Shown piece by piece: positions 15,524-24,782 of a DNA stretch of 64,000 nucleotides. Below the pieces are notes generated by a model. It was not told the origin of the DNA. It did not search any database and worked only from the letters and a program-made list of their open reading frames with translations. The stretch comes from Turicibacter sp. (GTDB taxonomy: Bacteria; Bacillota; Bacilli; MOL361; Turicibacteraceae): contig JAUMTV010000005.1 in NCBI GenBank assembly GCA_030531025.1, positions 1-64,000 of the forward strand, in the 5' to 3' direction. Each line of letters begins with the position of its first letter. Within the stretch, counting starts at the first letter, position 1. Both the position numbers and the translations under genes were made by a program.

Positions 15524-17845
15524 TTAATTATATTTTTTGATAAACCTTTGTAATAAAAAACGAGTGATTTCTTTGACTAGAAGACCTGATAAAACAATAA
15601 AAACCGTTAAAATCATTAATTGATAAGGTAAGAAAACTAAATGAAGTAATGAATGAAAAAGCAAGATTGCTAGCATAAATCCTCCTACCATACAAGTACA
15701 AACAAATAGACGTAGTTTATTCATCGGTATACATGAAACAATTACCGCTTGCATACTAATCAACGCAACACATAAATACATCATTGTCATTGACTGATAC
15801 TGATTGATATTAAAGAAGGATGCAGTAAATTCAATAAAGAGAATACAAGCCAAAACCCCTAACCCATTTGGAGCTGCCTTTGCAAAGACTACAGGCAAGA
15901 ATTTCCCCTGAATTTTTTCAACATTCGATTCTAATAACGTAAGAAAAGCAGGAAAAGCCTCAACAACTAGATCAATCAAAGTGATTTGAATTGGTATAAA
16001 TGGAAATGGAATATTCATCACTGCACAGACAATAGTAAGAAATATTGAATAAATGGTTTTAATAAAGAAAACACTGGCGACACGTGTAACATTATTGACA
16101 ACAAGTCTTCCTTCTAATACAACATCTGGTAAACAAGAAAAGTCCGAATTTAGAAGAACGATTTGTGATAACTGTTTAACTGCCTCACTTCCTTCAGCAA
16201 TTGCAATTGAACAATCTGCCTCTCTTAAGGCTAACATATCATTAACACCATCTCCAGTCATCGCTACTGTATGACCTTTTCGTTGTAAGGCTTGAACTAA
16301 TAGACATTTTTGATTCGGGGTAACACGCCCAAAAACAGAATATTGATTCACAATTTCATCAAAGTTTTCATCACTAGAATCAAAGCAACTCATATCTAAG
16401 CATCGATCATAATTGGCTAAGCCTGCTTGTTTAGCAATAGCACTTACAGCTTCGATATGGTCACCAGAAATTATTTTAACCTCGACACCTTCTTGTTTAA
16501 AATAATCCAATGTTTTATTAACATCTTTACGAATTGTATCCGTTAATACAATTGCTAACAGAGGAGTTAATTCAGGTAAAGGATGCTTTGCACTTACAAC
16601 TTCTTTAGTATGTGCAATCATAATAACGCGTTTTCCATTTTTCATTTCATCAATCAATGACTCAGGTAATGAATTTATCAAGCGATCAGGTGCCCCCATG
16701 ATTATAGTACCGTAATTCTCAAAGGTCTGAGCACCCCATTTACGAACTGAAGAAAAAGCAACCTTACTGATTGGCTGATGTAAATCATTTAATTCAAAGT
16801 AATCACATAATGCTTGATAAGTCATATTATTATCATCACTATAATGAAGATAAGAACCAAAATATTTATTGAATTCTTCTTGATTTGAAGCTAGCGTATA
16901 AACATTTTCTACTTTTAGTTTTCCATTCGTAATTGTCCCTGTTTTATCTAAGCATAATGTATCAACTCGTGCTAAAGTTTCAAGTGAGTATAAGTCTTGA
17001 ATTAAAACTTTTTGTTTTGCTAATTTAGAAACCCCAGTAGCTAAACTAACACTAATCAAAAGAACAAGACCTTTAGGGAGCATTCCTAATAATCCTGCTG
17101 AACTTAAAACCACAGCATCGGCTAAAGAATTTTGTCTTAAAAAATAAGCCTCTACAAATAAAATAACCCCTAAAGGAATAATCATAAAACTTGTCACACG
17201 AGTTACTTTTTTCATAGAATTTAACAATTCAGATTGAAGTGCTTTTGCCTTTTTAACTTCATTAGAAATCTTTGAAGCATAATTTTCACTTCCAACATGT
17301 ATGACTCTTGCATAACACTTTCCACTAATAACACTACTTCCTGAAAGAAGCATCGCTTCTTTTCCCTTATGTATCGGATCAGATTCACCTGTAAGCAATG
17401 ATTCATTCGCCTCAATTTCACCATGAATAACAATAGCATCACAACTGATTTGTTGTCCACTATCTAAAACCATCACATCATCTCTAACTAACTCTTCACA
17501 AGATATTAATCTCTCTTCTCCATCGCGGATAACTTTAACACCAGGAATCATTAATAAAGAAAGCTCATCTATAAGTTTTTTAGCTCTAAACTCTTGAATA
17601 ATCCCAATTAAGACATTAGTAATAATAATAAAGATAAAGACAATGTTTGTCCATGCTCCCACCATTGCTAATGCAATAGCAATCAAAACATTTAATAAGT
17701 TAAATAAGGTACAAATATTCTCCTTTAAAATTTGTCCTTTAGTCCTACTAATAGACTGTTGTGTAGTATTCGTAAGCCCCTTTTCGATTCGATCTTGAAC
17801 CTCTTTAGTAGACAAACCTATTTGCGATTGTTTAAAATTTGACAT
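15524..17845 (-). CDS. cation-translocating P-type ATPase
   Basis: 773 residues, complete. Actuator motif LTGES (151-155), membrane metal-site helix with GMLPKGL (254-260), phosphorylation site CLDKTGTIT (298-306), and hinge TGDGVND (530-536), with about ten membrane helices. The site helix reads PKGL rather than the CPC of heavy-metal pumps or PEGL of SERCA/PMCA. That places it in the group typified by streptococcal and enterococcal E1-E2 ATPases of the YfgQ/CalT kind, for which calcium export has been reported. The ion here is therefore probably calcium or another divalent cation. Single gene, SD GAAGGTG, own terminator. Confidence 0.85.
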   Translation of the reverse strand: MSNFKQSQIGLSTKEVQDRIEKGLTNTTQQSISRTKGQILKENICTLFNLLNVLIAIALAMVGAWTNIVFIFIIITNVLIGIIQEFRAKKLIDELSLLMIPGVKVIRDGEERLISCEELVRDDVMVLDSGQQISCDAIVIHGEIEANESLLTGESDPIHKGKEAMLLSGSSVISGKCYARVIHVGSENYASKISNEVKKAKALQSELLNSMKKVTRVTSFMIIPLGVILFVEAYFLRQNSLADAVVLSSAGLLGMLPKGLVLLISVSLATGVSKLAKQKVLIQDLYSLETLARVDTLCLDKTGTITNGKLKVENVYTLASNQEEFNKYFGSYLHYSDDNNMTYQALCDYFELNDLHQPISKVAFSSVRKWGAQTFENYGTIIMGAPDRLINSLPESLIDEMKNGKRVIMIAHTKEVVSAKHPLPELTPLLAIVLTDTIRKDVNKTLDYFKQEGVEVKIISGDHIEAVSAIAKQAGLANYDRCLDMSCFDSSDENFDEIVNQYSVFGRVTPNQKCLLVQALQRKGHTVAMTGDGVNDMLALREADCSIAIAEGSEAVKQLSQIVLLNSDFSCLPDVVLEGRLVVNNVTRVASVFFIKTIYSIFLTIVCAVMNIPFPFIPIQITLIDLVVEAFPAFLTLLESNVEKIQGKFLPVVFAKAAPNGLGVLACILFIEFTASFFNINQYQSMTMMYLCVALISMQAVIVSCIPMNKLRLFVCTCMVGGFMLAILLFHSLLHLVFLPYQLMILTVFIVLSGLLVKEITRFLLQRFIKKYN

Positions 17846-18445
17846 ACTTCACCTTCTTTACATTTTTACTATAACAATAGCATATTTTGTTATTTTTTTC
17901 AAAAAAAGTATATTAAATTTAACAAAGAATAGTATTTTTATAAAGAATCGATGAACAAGTTAAACATCTTTTATAGGTGTCACTTTTCATTAGATAAATC
18001 AATTTCTTCAACTTTTTTTCAACAAGAACAGATTATTCTAACCTTATTCATAACCCAATAACTTTTATCGGTGACCAAAGCAAGATTATTTAAAAGACTC
18101 TCTCAAAAATGAGGGAAATTCTTTTATAATCTTTTCGATTCAAAAAGAAGCTAAACATGATGAATCCTTTAAATTCAGATAGAGTGATATTGATTTTGAA
18201 ACTAAAGAACTATTGTTTAACCTTCGATGAAGAAACTGTTGAACGATCTACCTCAAAGACCATGCAAAGTAATAGATGTATTTTGATGGTAGATAAACTA
18301 ATTTTCGAAATGAGAAGCACAGCAAGATGAAAACAAAAAAAATTATGGTGATTATTATTATACTGATTACGACTTTATTTATACTAATCAAGACAATAAT
18401 CCTATAAATTCTAGGTTCTGTTTTAAAATAAAATTGTTAATAACA
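17846..18445. other. 600-bp intergenic stretch, probably degenerate
   Basis: No long frame and no recognised family. A tiny hydrophobic frame with ATG at 18327 and stop at 18405-18407 (26 aa, MKTKKIMVIIIILITTLF...) has only a weak SD. It may be a leftover membrane anchor of a lost gene. Near 18090-18120 is an imperfect hairpin similar in style to the ATPase terminator. Upstream 17846-17900 should carry the ATPase promoter, but no convincing -35/-10 pair was found. Confidence 0.35.
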
Positions 18446-18484
18446 TCAAAAAGACAACCATTTTTTGTAATGGTTGTCTTTTTA
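18446..18484. terminator. bidirectional terminator
   Basis: 15-bp stem AAAAAGACAACCATT/AATGGTTGTCTTTTT. Ends the truncated minus-strand gene next to it. Confidence 0.85.
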
Positions 18485-18486
18485 AA

Positions 18487-18780
18487 TTAGAATTCATCAA
18501 TATCTGAAAGCTGAATGGCGTATACTATCCAATTACTATCCTCTTTACAGATACTAAGGGTTAAATTTACTGTTACAATATCTGATGGAAACTGTAATTC
18601 TATATCAACATTGTAACCTACCTCGGTTTCTTTATTAAATAGTTCTTTTAATTGAATATCATTTACTGTTATATCTGATTCGTATTTTTCAGATGCTCGA
18701 ATCGGAGCCAAACCGTAATTATTTTTTATGAACATAGTATAACCTTCCACAGTAAAGTACGGTTTCAAATCTTCAATTAG
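18487..18780 (-). pseudogene. C-terminal remnant of an unknown protein, cut by ISL3
   Basis: About 97 codons from LIEDLKPYFTVEGYTMF to QLSDIDEF plus stop and terminator. The apparent start MNFFH lies in the ISL3 transposase sequence read backwards, so the native 5' part has been replaced by the IS. The remaining part is a soluble beta/alpha region with alternating hydrophobic strands (VGYNVDIELQF, VTVNLTLSI), like the C-terminus of an exported or lipoprotein domain. No family recognised. The missing N-terminus was not found beyond the IS. Confidence 0.6.
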
Positions 18781-19239
18781 ATGAAAGAAGTTCATATTAA
18801 AGGAATCCGTTCTAAAGTTGTTTCAGGCATCCTCTCTTTTCAGCCTACCCATTGTTATCAGTGTGGCCATGTTTTTGATTCAGGTATTATTAAACATGGC
18901 TTCAAAACCTCTCGTATTAAGATGATGAAACTCTCTGGTTTTGATACGTATCTCGATTTAAAAAAACAACGTTATAAATGCCTTCATTGTCACCGTACCT
19001 TTACACTCGAAACCTCTCTAGTCGAATCTAACTGCTATATTTCTACTCCTGTTAAACAGGCCATTTTCCTGGAGGCCAGTCACAAGAAATCTGAGATGGA
19101 TATTGCTCGTGAACTCAACGTTTCTCATTCAACCGTCAATCGTGTCATCCACACGTCTTACGAAGAACAGCCACTTCACTTTAATTCCCTCCCAAAGGTG
19201 CTTTGTTTTAATGAGTTTAAGTCTGTTAAGTCTGCTCAG

Positions 19240-19284
19240 GGTCACCTGCCATGCGAAGCATGTTTCCTCCACTGGTAGGGAATG
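19240..19284 (+). repeat. mini-element copy A (45 bp) inside ISL3 transposase
   Basis: Splits codons CAG and GGA of the transposase; removal restores SAQ-GAMSFIF exactly. Begins GGTCACCTGCCA, has TCCTCC in the middle and ends GGTAGGGAATG. CCTGCCA pairs with TGGTAGG (one G-U), and a small inner hairpin CATGC/GCATG is unique to this copy. The length is a multiple of three but includes an in-frame TAG. Confidence 0.75.
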
Positions 19285-19494
19285 GGAGCTATGTCTTTTA
19301 TCTTTTGCGATGCTTCTATGATTGATACCGTTAAAGATCGCCGTTTAAGTACCTTAAAGCCTTATTTCATGCGTTTCTCAAAAGTTGCTCGTGAAGGTGT
19401 CACACATTTTGTCATTGATATGTACGCCCCTTATATGACACTCATTAAAGAGGTGTTTCCGAACGCTAAGATTGTATTAGATAAATTTCATATG

Positions 19495-19542
19495 GGTCAC
19501 CTGGTAGTGAGTTTACGAACAATCCTCCTCTACCAGGGAATG
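19495..19542 (+). repeat. mini-element copy B (48 bp) inside ISL3 transposase
   Basis: Lies between codons ATG and GTT; removal restores DKFHM-VQLLSRALN. Begins GGTCACCTGGTAG, has TCCTCC, and ends CTACCAGGGAATG. CCTGGTAG and CTACCAGG form a perfect 8-bp stem. ATG stands on both sides, a possible 3-bp duplication. It adds 16 open codons, so this copy alone does not break the frame. Confidence 0.75.
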
Positions 19543-20260
19543 GTTCAACTTTTATCTCGTGCCCTTAATAAAACTCGTATTCGTTTCATGAACCAAAACA
19601 AAGAATTCTACAATAAATTCAAACGCTACTGGCGTTTATTATTAATGGATCAAGCTAACTTAGATGGAGTGAACTATTACTACTGTCCGTGTTTTAAAAA
19701 GCAAATGACTCTATTCGATATCGTTGAATCATTACTCGCTCTTACTCCTGAATTAAAAGCCACTTATGACTTCTATCAAACCATCAAACAGGCGATTAAA
19801 CTTCGCCACTTTGATGATTTTCATCATGCCATTCAACACCCATCTGGACTTGCTTTCGACTGAAATGAAAACAGCTATAAAGACATTAACTAACTACCAA
19901 TATTACATCAAAAATACGATTAACCCCCCCTATACAAATGGGGTTCTTGAAGGTATTAATAACAAGATTAAAGTGATTAAACGTATCGCCTTTGGATACC
20001 GTAGCTTTTATCATTTCAAAGCTAGGATTTTAATCATACATAAGTACACATTTGAACAAAAAAATTAAAGGAATCAAACCGCTCAAAGAGCAGCTTAATT
20101 CCTCTCGGTTACAGGTATAGAATTTCTTCACCCACACCAGTTGACAAACTTGCTAATAGAAGTCAACCCTATTTTAAGCTTTTATTCATAAAAATTTTAT
20201 CGTTTTTTCTGTATGACAAAATAGACACTAAGAGAGTGCCTTTTTAATTATTCCTTTTCT

Positions 20261-21458
20261 TTATGTTAACTTTGAATAGATTTCCATTTTACGTGCATAG
20301 TAAATACGAAGCATTTTGTTGAATTCCGCAAAAAGTGCTACTTTAAACACTTTACCTTCAGATCGCTTTTTCTGAATATATTCGTAGACATCCTTATCCC
20401 CTGAAGGTTCCCTTCTCATCAATATAAACATATTTTCAAATCCACATTTCCTCGAGCTAGCAGATCCGCTTTTTGAAATATGTCTTCGAGTACCTTCGAA
20501 TTGTCCTAATTGGTACGGTGGTGCATCTATCCCTGCATAAGCTATCAAACTTTTTGCATTCTTAAATCTTCGAATATCTCCTATTTCGGCAATGAGTCGT
20601 GGCGCTAAAGTATCTCCAATACCAGGCATTGAGCGGACCATTTCGTATTCAGGAAGTTCTTTCGCTAATAATCGCATTTGTGTTATAATGGCATCCGTTG
20701 AAATTCGTGTACTGCGAAGAACAGTGATACAACTTTCAACAGCTATTTCAAGACTTCTACTACTTGAGATAGCCGGAACACATTGTAGGGCTAAATCATA
20801 AACTTTTTTTTGCAAGTTGTGGACCCTTAGTGTGTTCTTTTTTTTCGGCCATTTTTACAAATTGTTTCGTGAAGACTTTTTCGCTTTGTTTTACAACGCA
20901 ACTTACATGCGGATACTTCAATAAAAAAACTAATAATCACTCTGTATAGTAGTCTGTTAAAATCTTTTCTATTCCTGGAAAAATTCGTTCAATTAAATGA
21001 TTTAATTGAATTTTACTTTTTGTTCGAATGGCGATTAATTGATTATATTCCCGTGATAACATCATTAACTCACTCTATATTTTTTCTGATATTAAATAGT
21101 CATCTAACTTAAACCACTTCTCAGTTCCATATAATGATAATTTTAATGCATCTTTTCGATTTGTTTTCCCTTTTCTTATTTGAGCATCAAAGAATTTTTT
21201 GATCAGTAAGGGGTTAGCAACATGAACAAAATATCCTTTACTTTTAAGAAACTCTAATAATGCAAGATGGTAAATCCCTGTAGCTTCCATAATGAATTTC
21301 ACTTCATCATGCGGATAACCTTTAACATGGATTAATAATTCTTCAAAACCACTTTTGGTATGTCTAAATTCAAATGGGCTACAAATCACTTCTCCTTGTA
21401 CGTTCAGTATAGCTGCGGTACTTTTTCTTTTAGAAACATCAATTCCTACACTGATCAT
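20261..21458 (-). pseudogene. IS110-family transposase, broken
   Basis: DEDD-type recombinase. N-terminal part: MISVGIDVSKRKSTAA (first Asp), FIMEATGIYH (Glu) and KGKTNRKDALKLS (Asp pair). C-terminal part: EYEMVRSMPGIGDTLAPRLIAEIGDIRRF, then LIAYAGIDAPPYQ and SGSASSRKCGF with the serine expected to join DNA. Between the halves are stop codons (after SEKI and after DYYTE) and a frameshift in an 8-A run before VYDLALQ. It cannot make full-length transposase. Confidence 0.9.
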
Positions 21459-21559
21459 AATAAAACTCCTTTATCAAAAGTTTATGATTGGGTCCAACCT
21501 CTACTCATACACTCATTTTGGAACGTTTTTCGGTAGCTATGTACCAACTTGCTTAATCG

Positions 21560-21745
21560 AATATTGAATGAATAGAGGGGTCACCTACACGATTCATCTC
21601 CTCCTTTGGTAGGGATTTGGTCAACACTTTGTCAAACGGATGTAAAACCCAAAGAACCTTCGTTGACCAATCACCCTATTATCATGAAAAAAGCTTGTAG
21701 AATAAACACCTTTAATCAAAGTATTTCTCTACAAGCTTTATAGTA
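21560..21745 (-). ncRNA. candidate IS110 bridge RNA, copy 1
   Basis: The leader between the IS tip and the transposase folds into three hairpins that match copy 2 in order. Hairpin 1: GCTTGTAG/CTACAAGC (21693-21700, 21729-21736; T-run follows). Hairpin 2: TTGGTCAAC/GTTGACCAA (21617-21625, 21662-21670). Hairpin 3: CCTAC/GTAGG with GGAGGA in the loop. Stem 1 and stem 2 differ from copy 2 but keep pairing; hairpin 3 is nearly unchanged. IS110 leaders of this position are known to encode bridge RNAs. Exact ends are not determined. Confidence 0.6.
21579..21619 (+). repeat. mini-element-like motif D in IS110 leader
   Basis: Read on the plus strand (antisense to the transposase): GGTCACCTACAC, then TCTCCTCCTTTGGTAGGGA. 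It shares the GGTCACCT start, the TCCTCC centre and the GGTAGGGA end with mini-elements A-C, but ends ATTTG instead of ATG. It coincides with hairpin 3 of the candidate bridge RNA. Confidence 0.6.
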
Positions 21746-21913
21746 CCAAAGAACCAAAATTTTCAAAGAAAATTAGGCGAACTAAAAAAAACCACCAGTA
21801 GAACTGGTGGTTTTCTCTGCGGCTGAAAGCCTCTGTTACCGGCCAGGGCCAAAGGCCCTCTGAATCGGTTTCCCTTCTGCACCACTTTTACTCACCGATC
21901 CTAAAAGGATCTC

Positions 21914-22387
21914 TTATTTTTTCTTTGGATTTTTTTGTCCTGTAAATGGATCATATTCTTCAAATAATGTTAGCTGATCTGCTATCTGATCTTCTCGAAG
22001 TTGATCTCTGATGTATTGTTCTATCTTTTTTCTATTCCTTCCTACTGTATCTACATCGTATCCTCGGCACCAAAATTTTCGGTTTCCATACCTATACTTT
22101 AAATGAGCATGTCTATCAAAAATCATTAAGCTACTTTTTCCTTTTAAATAGCCCATAAATACCGATACACTTAATTTTGGAGGAATACTTACTAACATAT
22201 GAATATGATTCCGACATGCATTTGCTTCGATAATTTCTACACCTTTTCTTTGACATAGTTCTCTAATGATTTGTCCAATACTTGCTTTATATTTTCCATC
22301 AATCGCTTGTCTTCTATATTTCGGTGCAAACACAATATGGTATTTACAATTCCAAGTCGTATGTGCTAAACTGTTGTTGTCCTTCAT
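21914..22387 (-). CDS. tnpA: IS200-type Y1 transposase
   Basis: 157 residues, HUH/Y1 single-strand transposase. HUH motif NHIHMLVSIPP, catalytic tyrosine in KKIEQYIRDQL, and family landmarks WNCKYHIVFAPKYRR at the start and GNRKFWCRGYDVDTVG in the middle. The start is set by AGGAGG 8 nt before ATG; the frame is open for nine codons further upstream, but those lie in the leader hairpin. Full length for the family, no frame damage. It has an Asp/Glu-rich tail (LFEEYDPFTGQKNPKKK). Confidence 0.9.
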   Translation of the reverse strand: MKDNNSLAHTTWNCKYHIVFAPKYRRQAIDGKYKASIGQIIRELCQRKGVEIIEANACRNHIHMLVSIPPKLSVSVFMGYLKGKSSLMIFDRHAHLKYRYGNRKFWCRGYDVDTVGRNRKKIEQYIRDQLREDQIADQLTLFEEYDPFTGQKNPKKK

Positions 22388-22391
22388 GGAT

Positions 22392-22455
22392 AAACCTCCT
22401 AATGTATTGATCAAGTGGTCGGGAAACCTTTTTTATCTTATACATTAGGAGGTTT
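22392..22455 (-). promoter_or_regulatory. SD-sequestering hairpin of tnpA
   Basis: The tnpA leader contains a perfect 16-bp stem: AAACCTCCTAATGTAT pairs with ATACATTAGGAGGTTT, 32-nt loop. The second arm holds the AGGAGG SD, so the ribosome site would be buried in any longer transcript. IS200 elements are known to repress tnpA translation this way, which keeps transposition rare. Confidence 0.8.
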
Positions 22456-22525
22456 TTTTATGTTTATTACCACGCTAAAAGCTTTTTAGAACCACCCGCA
22501 TAGCAGGTGGTTTTCATTTATACAA

Positions 22526-22555
22526 CAAAAGCCAGAGCATTTCTGCTCTGGCTAG
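22526..22555 (-). terminator. yceD-rpmF operon terminator
   Basis: 10-bp stem AGCCAGAGCA/TGCTCTGGCT with a 4-nt loop followed by TTTTG on the minus strand, about 35 nt after the rpmF stop. Confidence 0.75.
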
Positions 22556-22588
22556 CTAACCTTTATTAATGGGCCCATTAACAAAGTA

Positions 22589-22768
22589 TTATTCTTCAGT
22601 TTTAACTACTTCGCGTCCTTTGTAAGTTCCGCAAGTTCCGCATACACGGTGAGATAATTTCATTTCTCCACATTGTGGGCAAGCTACCATACCTGGTACT
22701 TCTAATTTGAAGTGAGTACGACGTTTACGCTTTGCAGTTTTAGATGTTCTTCTTTGTGGTACAGCCAT
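22589..22768 (-). CDS. rpmF: 50S ribosomal protein L32
   Basis: 59 residues, complete: [19 protein letters not shown], then a zinc ribbon with CPQC (30-33) and CGTC (43-46), ending [10 protein letters not shown]. The zinc-binding (C+) form. Lies 11 nt downstream of yceD with SD AGGTGTC; the yceD-rpmF pair is one of the most conserved bacterial operons. Too short for most ORF callers but unmistakable. Confidence 0.97.
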   Translation of the reverse strand: MAVPQRRTSKTAKRKRRTHFKLEVPGMVACPQCGEMKLSHRVCGTCGTYKGREVVKTEE

Positions 22769-22779
22769 TTTGACACCTC

Positions 22780-23301
22780 CTAGTTATCTTGAGTATCATT
22801 TAGCAATTTTGATAAAACTGCTAATCGTGGATCGACTTTTGGAGCAGCCTCTGATTCTTGTAAATCTTCTTCTGTTTCAAATTCGATTCCTTTTTTCTTC
22901 ATTTCTTCGTAAGCACCTTCTTTTACAACACGTAAAGGTTTTTGTAGCAAAATATTTTGCCAAATAACCGGTGCAAGTTCAACAGTTGTTCCAGTTACAA
23001 GATATTCATCTTCTGCTTCATCATATAGATCCGCATCTAAAACGAATACTTCAATAGAATCGTATTCAAATGGGTACTCTACATCATCAAGTGTTAAGGC
23101 ACAAGCTAATGTCATTGTTCCTTCGATATGAAGATTAAACACTACCTTTTTCCCTTGAAGTTGTCCTGTTCCTGTCACTTTAACTTTTGACAATTTACGA
23201 ATTTCATCATGTGCGTTCACAATGTCTGAAAAATCAACTAGTTCGTCAATTTCAAACACTTTTGAACCTTGTTTTATAAGTTGAGCAATCGCCCATTTCA
23301 T
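22780..23301 (-). CDS. yceD: DUF177 (YceD) protein
   Basis: 173 residues. YceD/DUF177 family: strand-rich, with [37 protein letters not shown] (the C of TLAC and the region after it are family landmarks) and the C-terminal [11 protein letters not shown] typical of Firmicute members. In other bacteria and in plastids it is linked to 23S rRNA accumulation and ribosome assembly. Start is the ATG after AGAGGTGA; a TTG 21 nt upstream is less likely. First gene of yceD-rpmF, divergent from tmcAL. Confidence 0.9.
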   Translation of the reverse strand: MKWAIAQLIKQGSKVFEIDELVDFSDIVNAHDEIRKLSKVKVTGTGQLQGKKVVFNLHIEGTMTLACALTLDDVEYPFEYDSIEVFVLDADLYDEAEDEYLVTGTTVELAPVIWQNILLQKPLRVVKEGAYEEMKKKGIEFETEEDLQESEAAPKVDPRLAVLSKLLNDTQDN

Positions 23302-23480
23302 CACAATCACCTCTAATTGCAACAGACTACATTATACATACTTTTTATCACATTGTCAACAAGTCAGTTGATAATATTCAACAAAAAGATGTGTAATCTT
23401 ATTTATTTTTTTATCTTTTAGTTCACAACTGACTCTTTCTTTAATATAACCAACCCACATATTAATATCAATGCATCTTT

Positions 23481-23488
23481 GATATAAT
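23481..23488 (+). promoter_or_regulatory. -10 promoter element of tmcAL
   Basis: GATATAAT, preceded by T (TGATATAAT), an extended -10 box 22 nt before the tmcAL start; same octamer as upstream of ispH. Confidence 0.55.
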
Positions 23489-23509
23489 AGAAAATAGGAA
23501 GGTGATACG

Positions 23510-24709
23510 ATGAAAGCAACAGGTTTAATTGTCGAGTATAATCCATTTCATAACGGTCATTTATATCATCTAACAAAAAGTGTTGAGCAATCGAATGCCG
23601 ATGTTTTAATTGTTGTTATGAGCGGACACTTTACTCAACGTGGTGAACCAACTATCCTTAACAAATGGGACCGCACTAAAATGGCACTTGCTAATGGTGC
23701 CGATCTGGTGATCGAACTACCTTACGTCTACAGTTGCCAACATGCTGACCTCTTTGCTAAAGGAGCCGTTTCTATTTTAACACATTTACGCGTAAATGAA
23801 TTAATTTTTGGTAGTGAAAGTGGAAATATTGACGAATTAATCCAACTTGAATCAATTACACGTGGAAGTGATTTCCAAAAGTTGATTCATAAATGGATTC
23901 AAACTGGACTTAGTTTACCAATGGCCAATGCAAAAGCATTAGAAGAATTTAATTTCAAGCCAGAACTTGGGACAAGTCCTAATAATACACTAGGCCTTTA
24001 TTATATTCGTGCCATTCATGAATTACACAGTCCAATCAAAGCGGGGACTTTAACACGAATTCATAGTGACTATCGAGATATTGCACCAACACACGATCAA
24101 ATTTCAAGTGCAACCTCTATCCGTAATCTTCGAGAACAAGGTGAGAGCTTTAGTTCCTTTGTGCCAAAAAATGTGCAAGAAATACTTGATGAACACTATG
24201 ATCAGACGAAAACCTATCATACATGGGAAACGTACTTTCCTTTACTCAAACAAAAAATCTTAACGCTAACGCCTAAAGAGTTGGCTGAGATTCATGACGT
24301 TGAAGAAGGTATTGAAAATCGTTTATATTCGGCGATGATGAGAAGTACATCATTTGAGGAATTTATCGATAAAGTGAAAACAAAACGTTACACTCGAACT
24401 CGAATCCAACGCATTTGTGCTAACATTTTGACGCACACTACAAAAGAATTCATTCATGATTTACAGCTTTCAGATGGCGCACCCTATATCAGGTTACTTG
24501 GAGCCACGCCAACTGGAAAGCGATATTTAAAACAAATTAAAAAAGAGGTTGATGTTCCTATTTACAGCAAATTTGATGCCAAAGGACATCCAATGCTAAA
24601 ACATGAACAAAGCGTCACTGCCGCATATAGTTGTATTCTACCCGAACCATACTGTACTCATTTAAATATTGCGGAATTTTCAAATTTCCCGCTACATTTT
24701 GAGCGTTAA
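23510..24709 (+). CDS. tmcAL: tRNA(Met) cytidine acetate ligase
   Basis: 399 residues. Forms N4-acetylcytidine at the wobble base of elongator tRNA(Met), activating acetate with ATP. The nucleotidyltransferase signature is clear: GLIVEYNPFHNGHLYHL (HxGH at 17-20), VVMSGHFTQRGEP, DLVIELPYVYS and FGSESGNI. SSATSIR is the second ATP-binding motif. Bacillus YlbM has the same neighbours (ylbN/yceD and rpmF), here in divergent orientation. SD GGAAGGTGA, 6 nt before ATG. Confidence 0.93.
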   Translation: MKATGLIVEYNPFHNGHLYHLTKSVEQSNADVLIVVMSGHFTQRGEPTILNKWDRTKMALANGADLVIELPYVYSCQHADLFAKGAVSILTHLRVNELIFGSESGNIDELIQLESITRGSDFQKLIHKWIQTGLSLPMANAKALEEFNFKPELGTSPNNTLGLYYIRAIHELHSPIKAGTLTRIHSDYRDIAPTHDQISSATSIRNLREQGESFSSFVPKNVQEILDEHYDQTKTYHTWETYFPLLKQKILTLTPKELAEIHDVEEGIENRLYSAMMRSTSFEEFIDKVKTKRYTRTRIQRICANILTHTTKEFIHDLQLSDGAPYIRLLGATPTGKRYLKQIKKEVDVPIYSKFDAKGHPMLKHEQSVTAAYSCILPEPYCTHLNIAEFSNFPLHFER

Positions 24710-24782
24710 TTCCCTCTTGTTCTTATTTTTAGTGTATAATGAGCACAGAGTGAATCGTTTATAGTAAAGGAGATTAAGTGTT

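Larger units (their letters stand above)
18781..20068 (+). pseudogene. ISL3-family transposase, broken
   Basis: The reading can be joined over three frames. First the zinc-finger part (CYQCGHVF, CLHCHRTFTLE) and the HTH (SEMDIARELNVSHSTVNRVI). Then FNEFKSVKSAQ-GAMSFIFCDAS and VIDMYAPYMTLIKEVFPNAKIVLDKFHM-VQLLSRALNKTRIRFMNQ. Last TNGVLEGINNKIKVIKRIAFGYRSF. These are the classic DDE ISL3 blocks. Damage: missing N-terminus, one 45-bp insert with an in-frame stop (19240-19284), one 48-bp insert that keeps the frame (19495-19542), and an extra C near 19844 (HAIQHP instead of HAIQHHLDLLSTEM). Confidence 0.9.
18781..20148 (+). mobile_element. ISL3-family insertion sequence, 5'-truncated
   Basis: Contains most of an ISL3 transposase and a 3' end 128 nt of which are identical to the solo end at 14835. 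The left end is missing: the sequence enters directly in the transposase at residue ~35 of the usual family protein. The last five bases of the right tip (GAGCC) are also lost, since CAGTTGACAAA is followed by unrelated DNA. Inert unless helped in trans. Confidence 0.85.
20190..21750 (-). mobile_element. IS110-family element, copy 1 (defective)
   Basis: Boundaries are approximate, taken from alignment with the second copy at 27536-29125. The left tip reads TTTGGTACTATAAA on the minus strand (about 21750-21737); the right side carries a hairpin (GGCACT...AGTGTC) followed by TTTTGTCATAC in both copies. It includes about 290 bp of noncoding leader before the transposase, typical of the IS110 (not IS1111) subgroup. 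Confidence 0.75.
21786..22516 (-). mobile_element. IS200/IS605-family element with tnpA only
   Basis: Single Y1 transposase gene flanked by subterminal hairpins. The left-end hairpin is AACCACCCGC/GCAGGTGGTT (22490-22512), the right-end hairpin AACCACCAGT/ACTGGTGGTT (21790-21812); both share AACCACC. Further palindromes (GGGCC AAA GGCCC) lie between the tnpA stop and the right end. No tnpB. The gene looks intact, so this is the one IS of the window that could still move. Confidence 0.85.

Noticed and set aside
20815..21075. Programmed frameshift in IS110 at the 8-A runs
   Set aside because: The runs lie at different places in the two copies, and copy 1 also has plain stop codons, so decay explains it better; IS110 is not known to use frameshifting.
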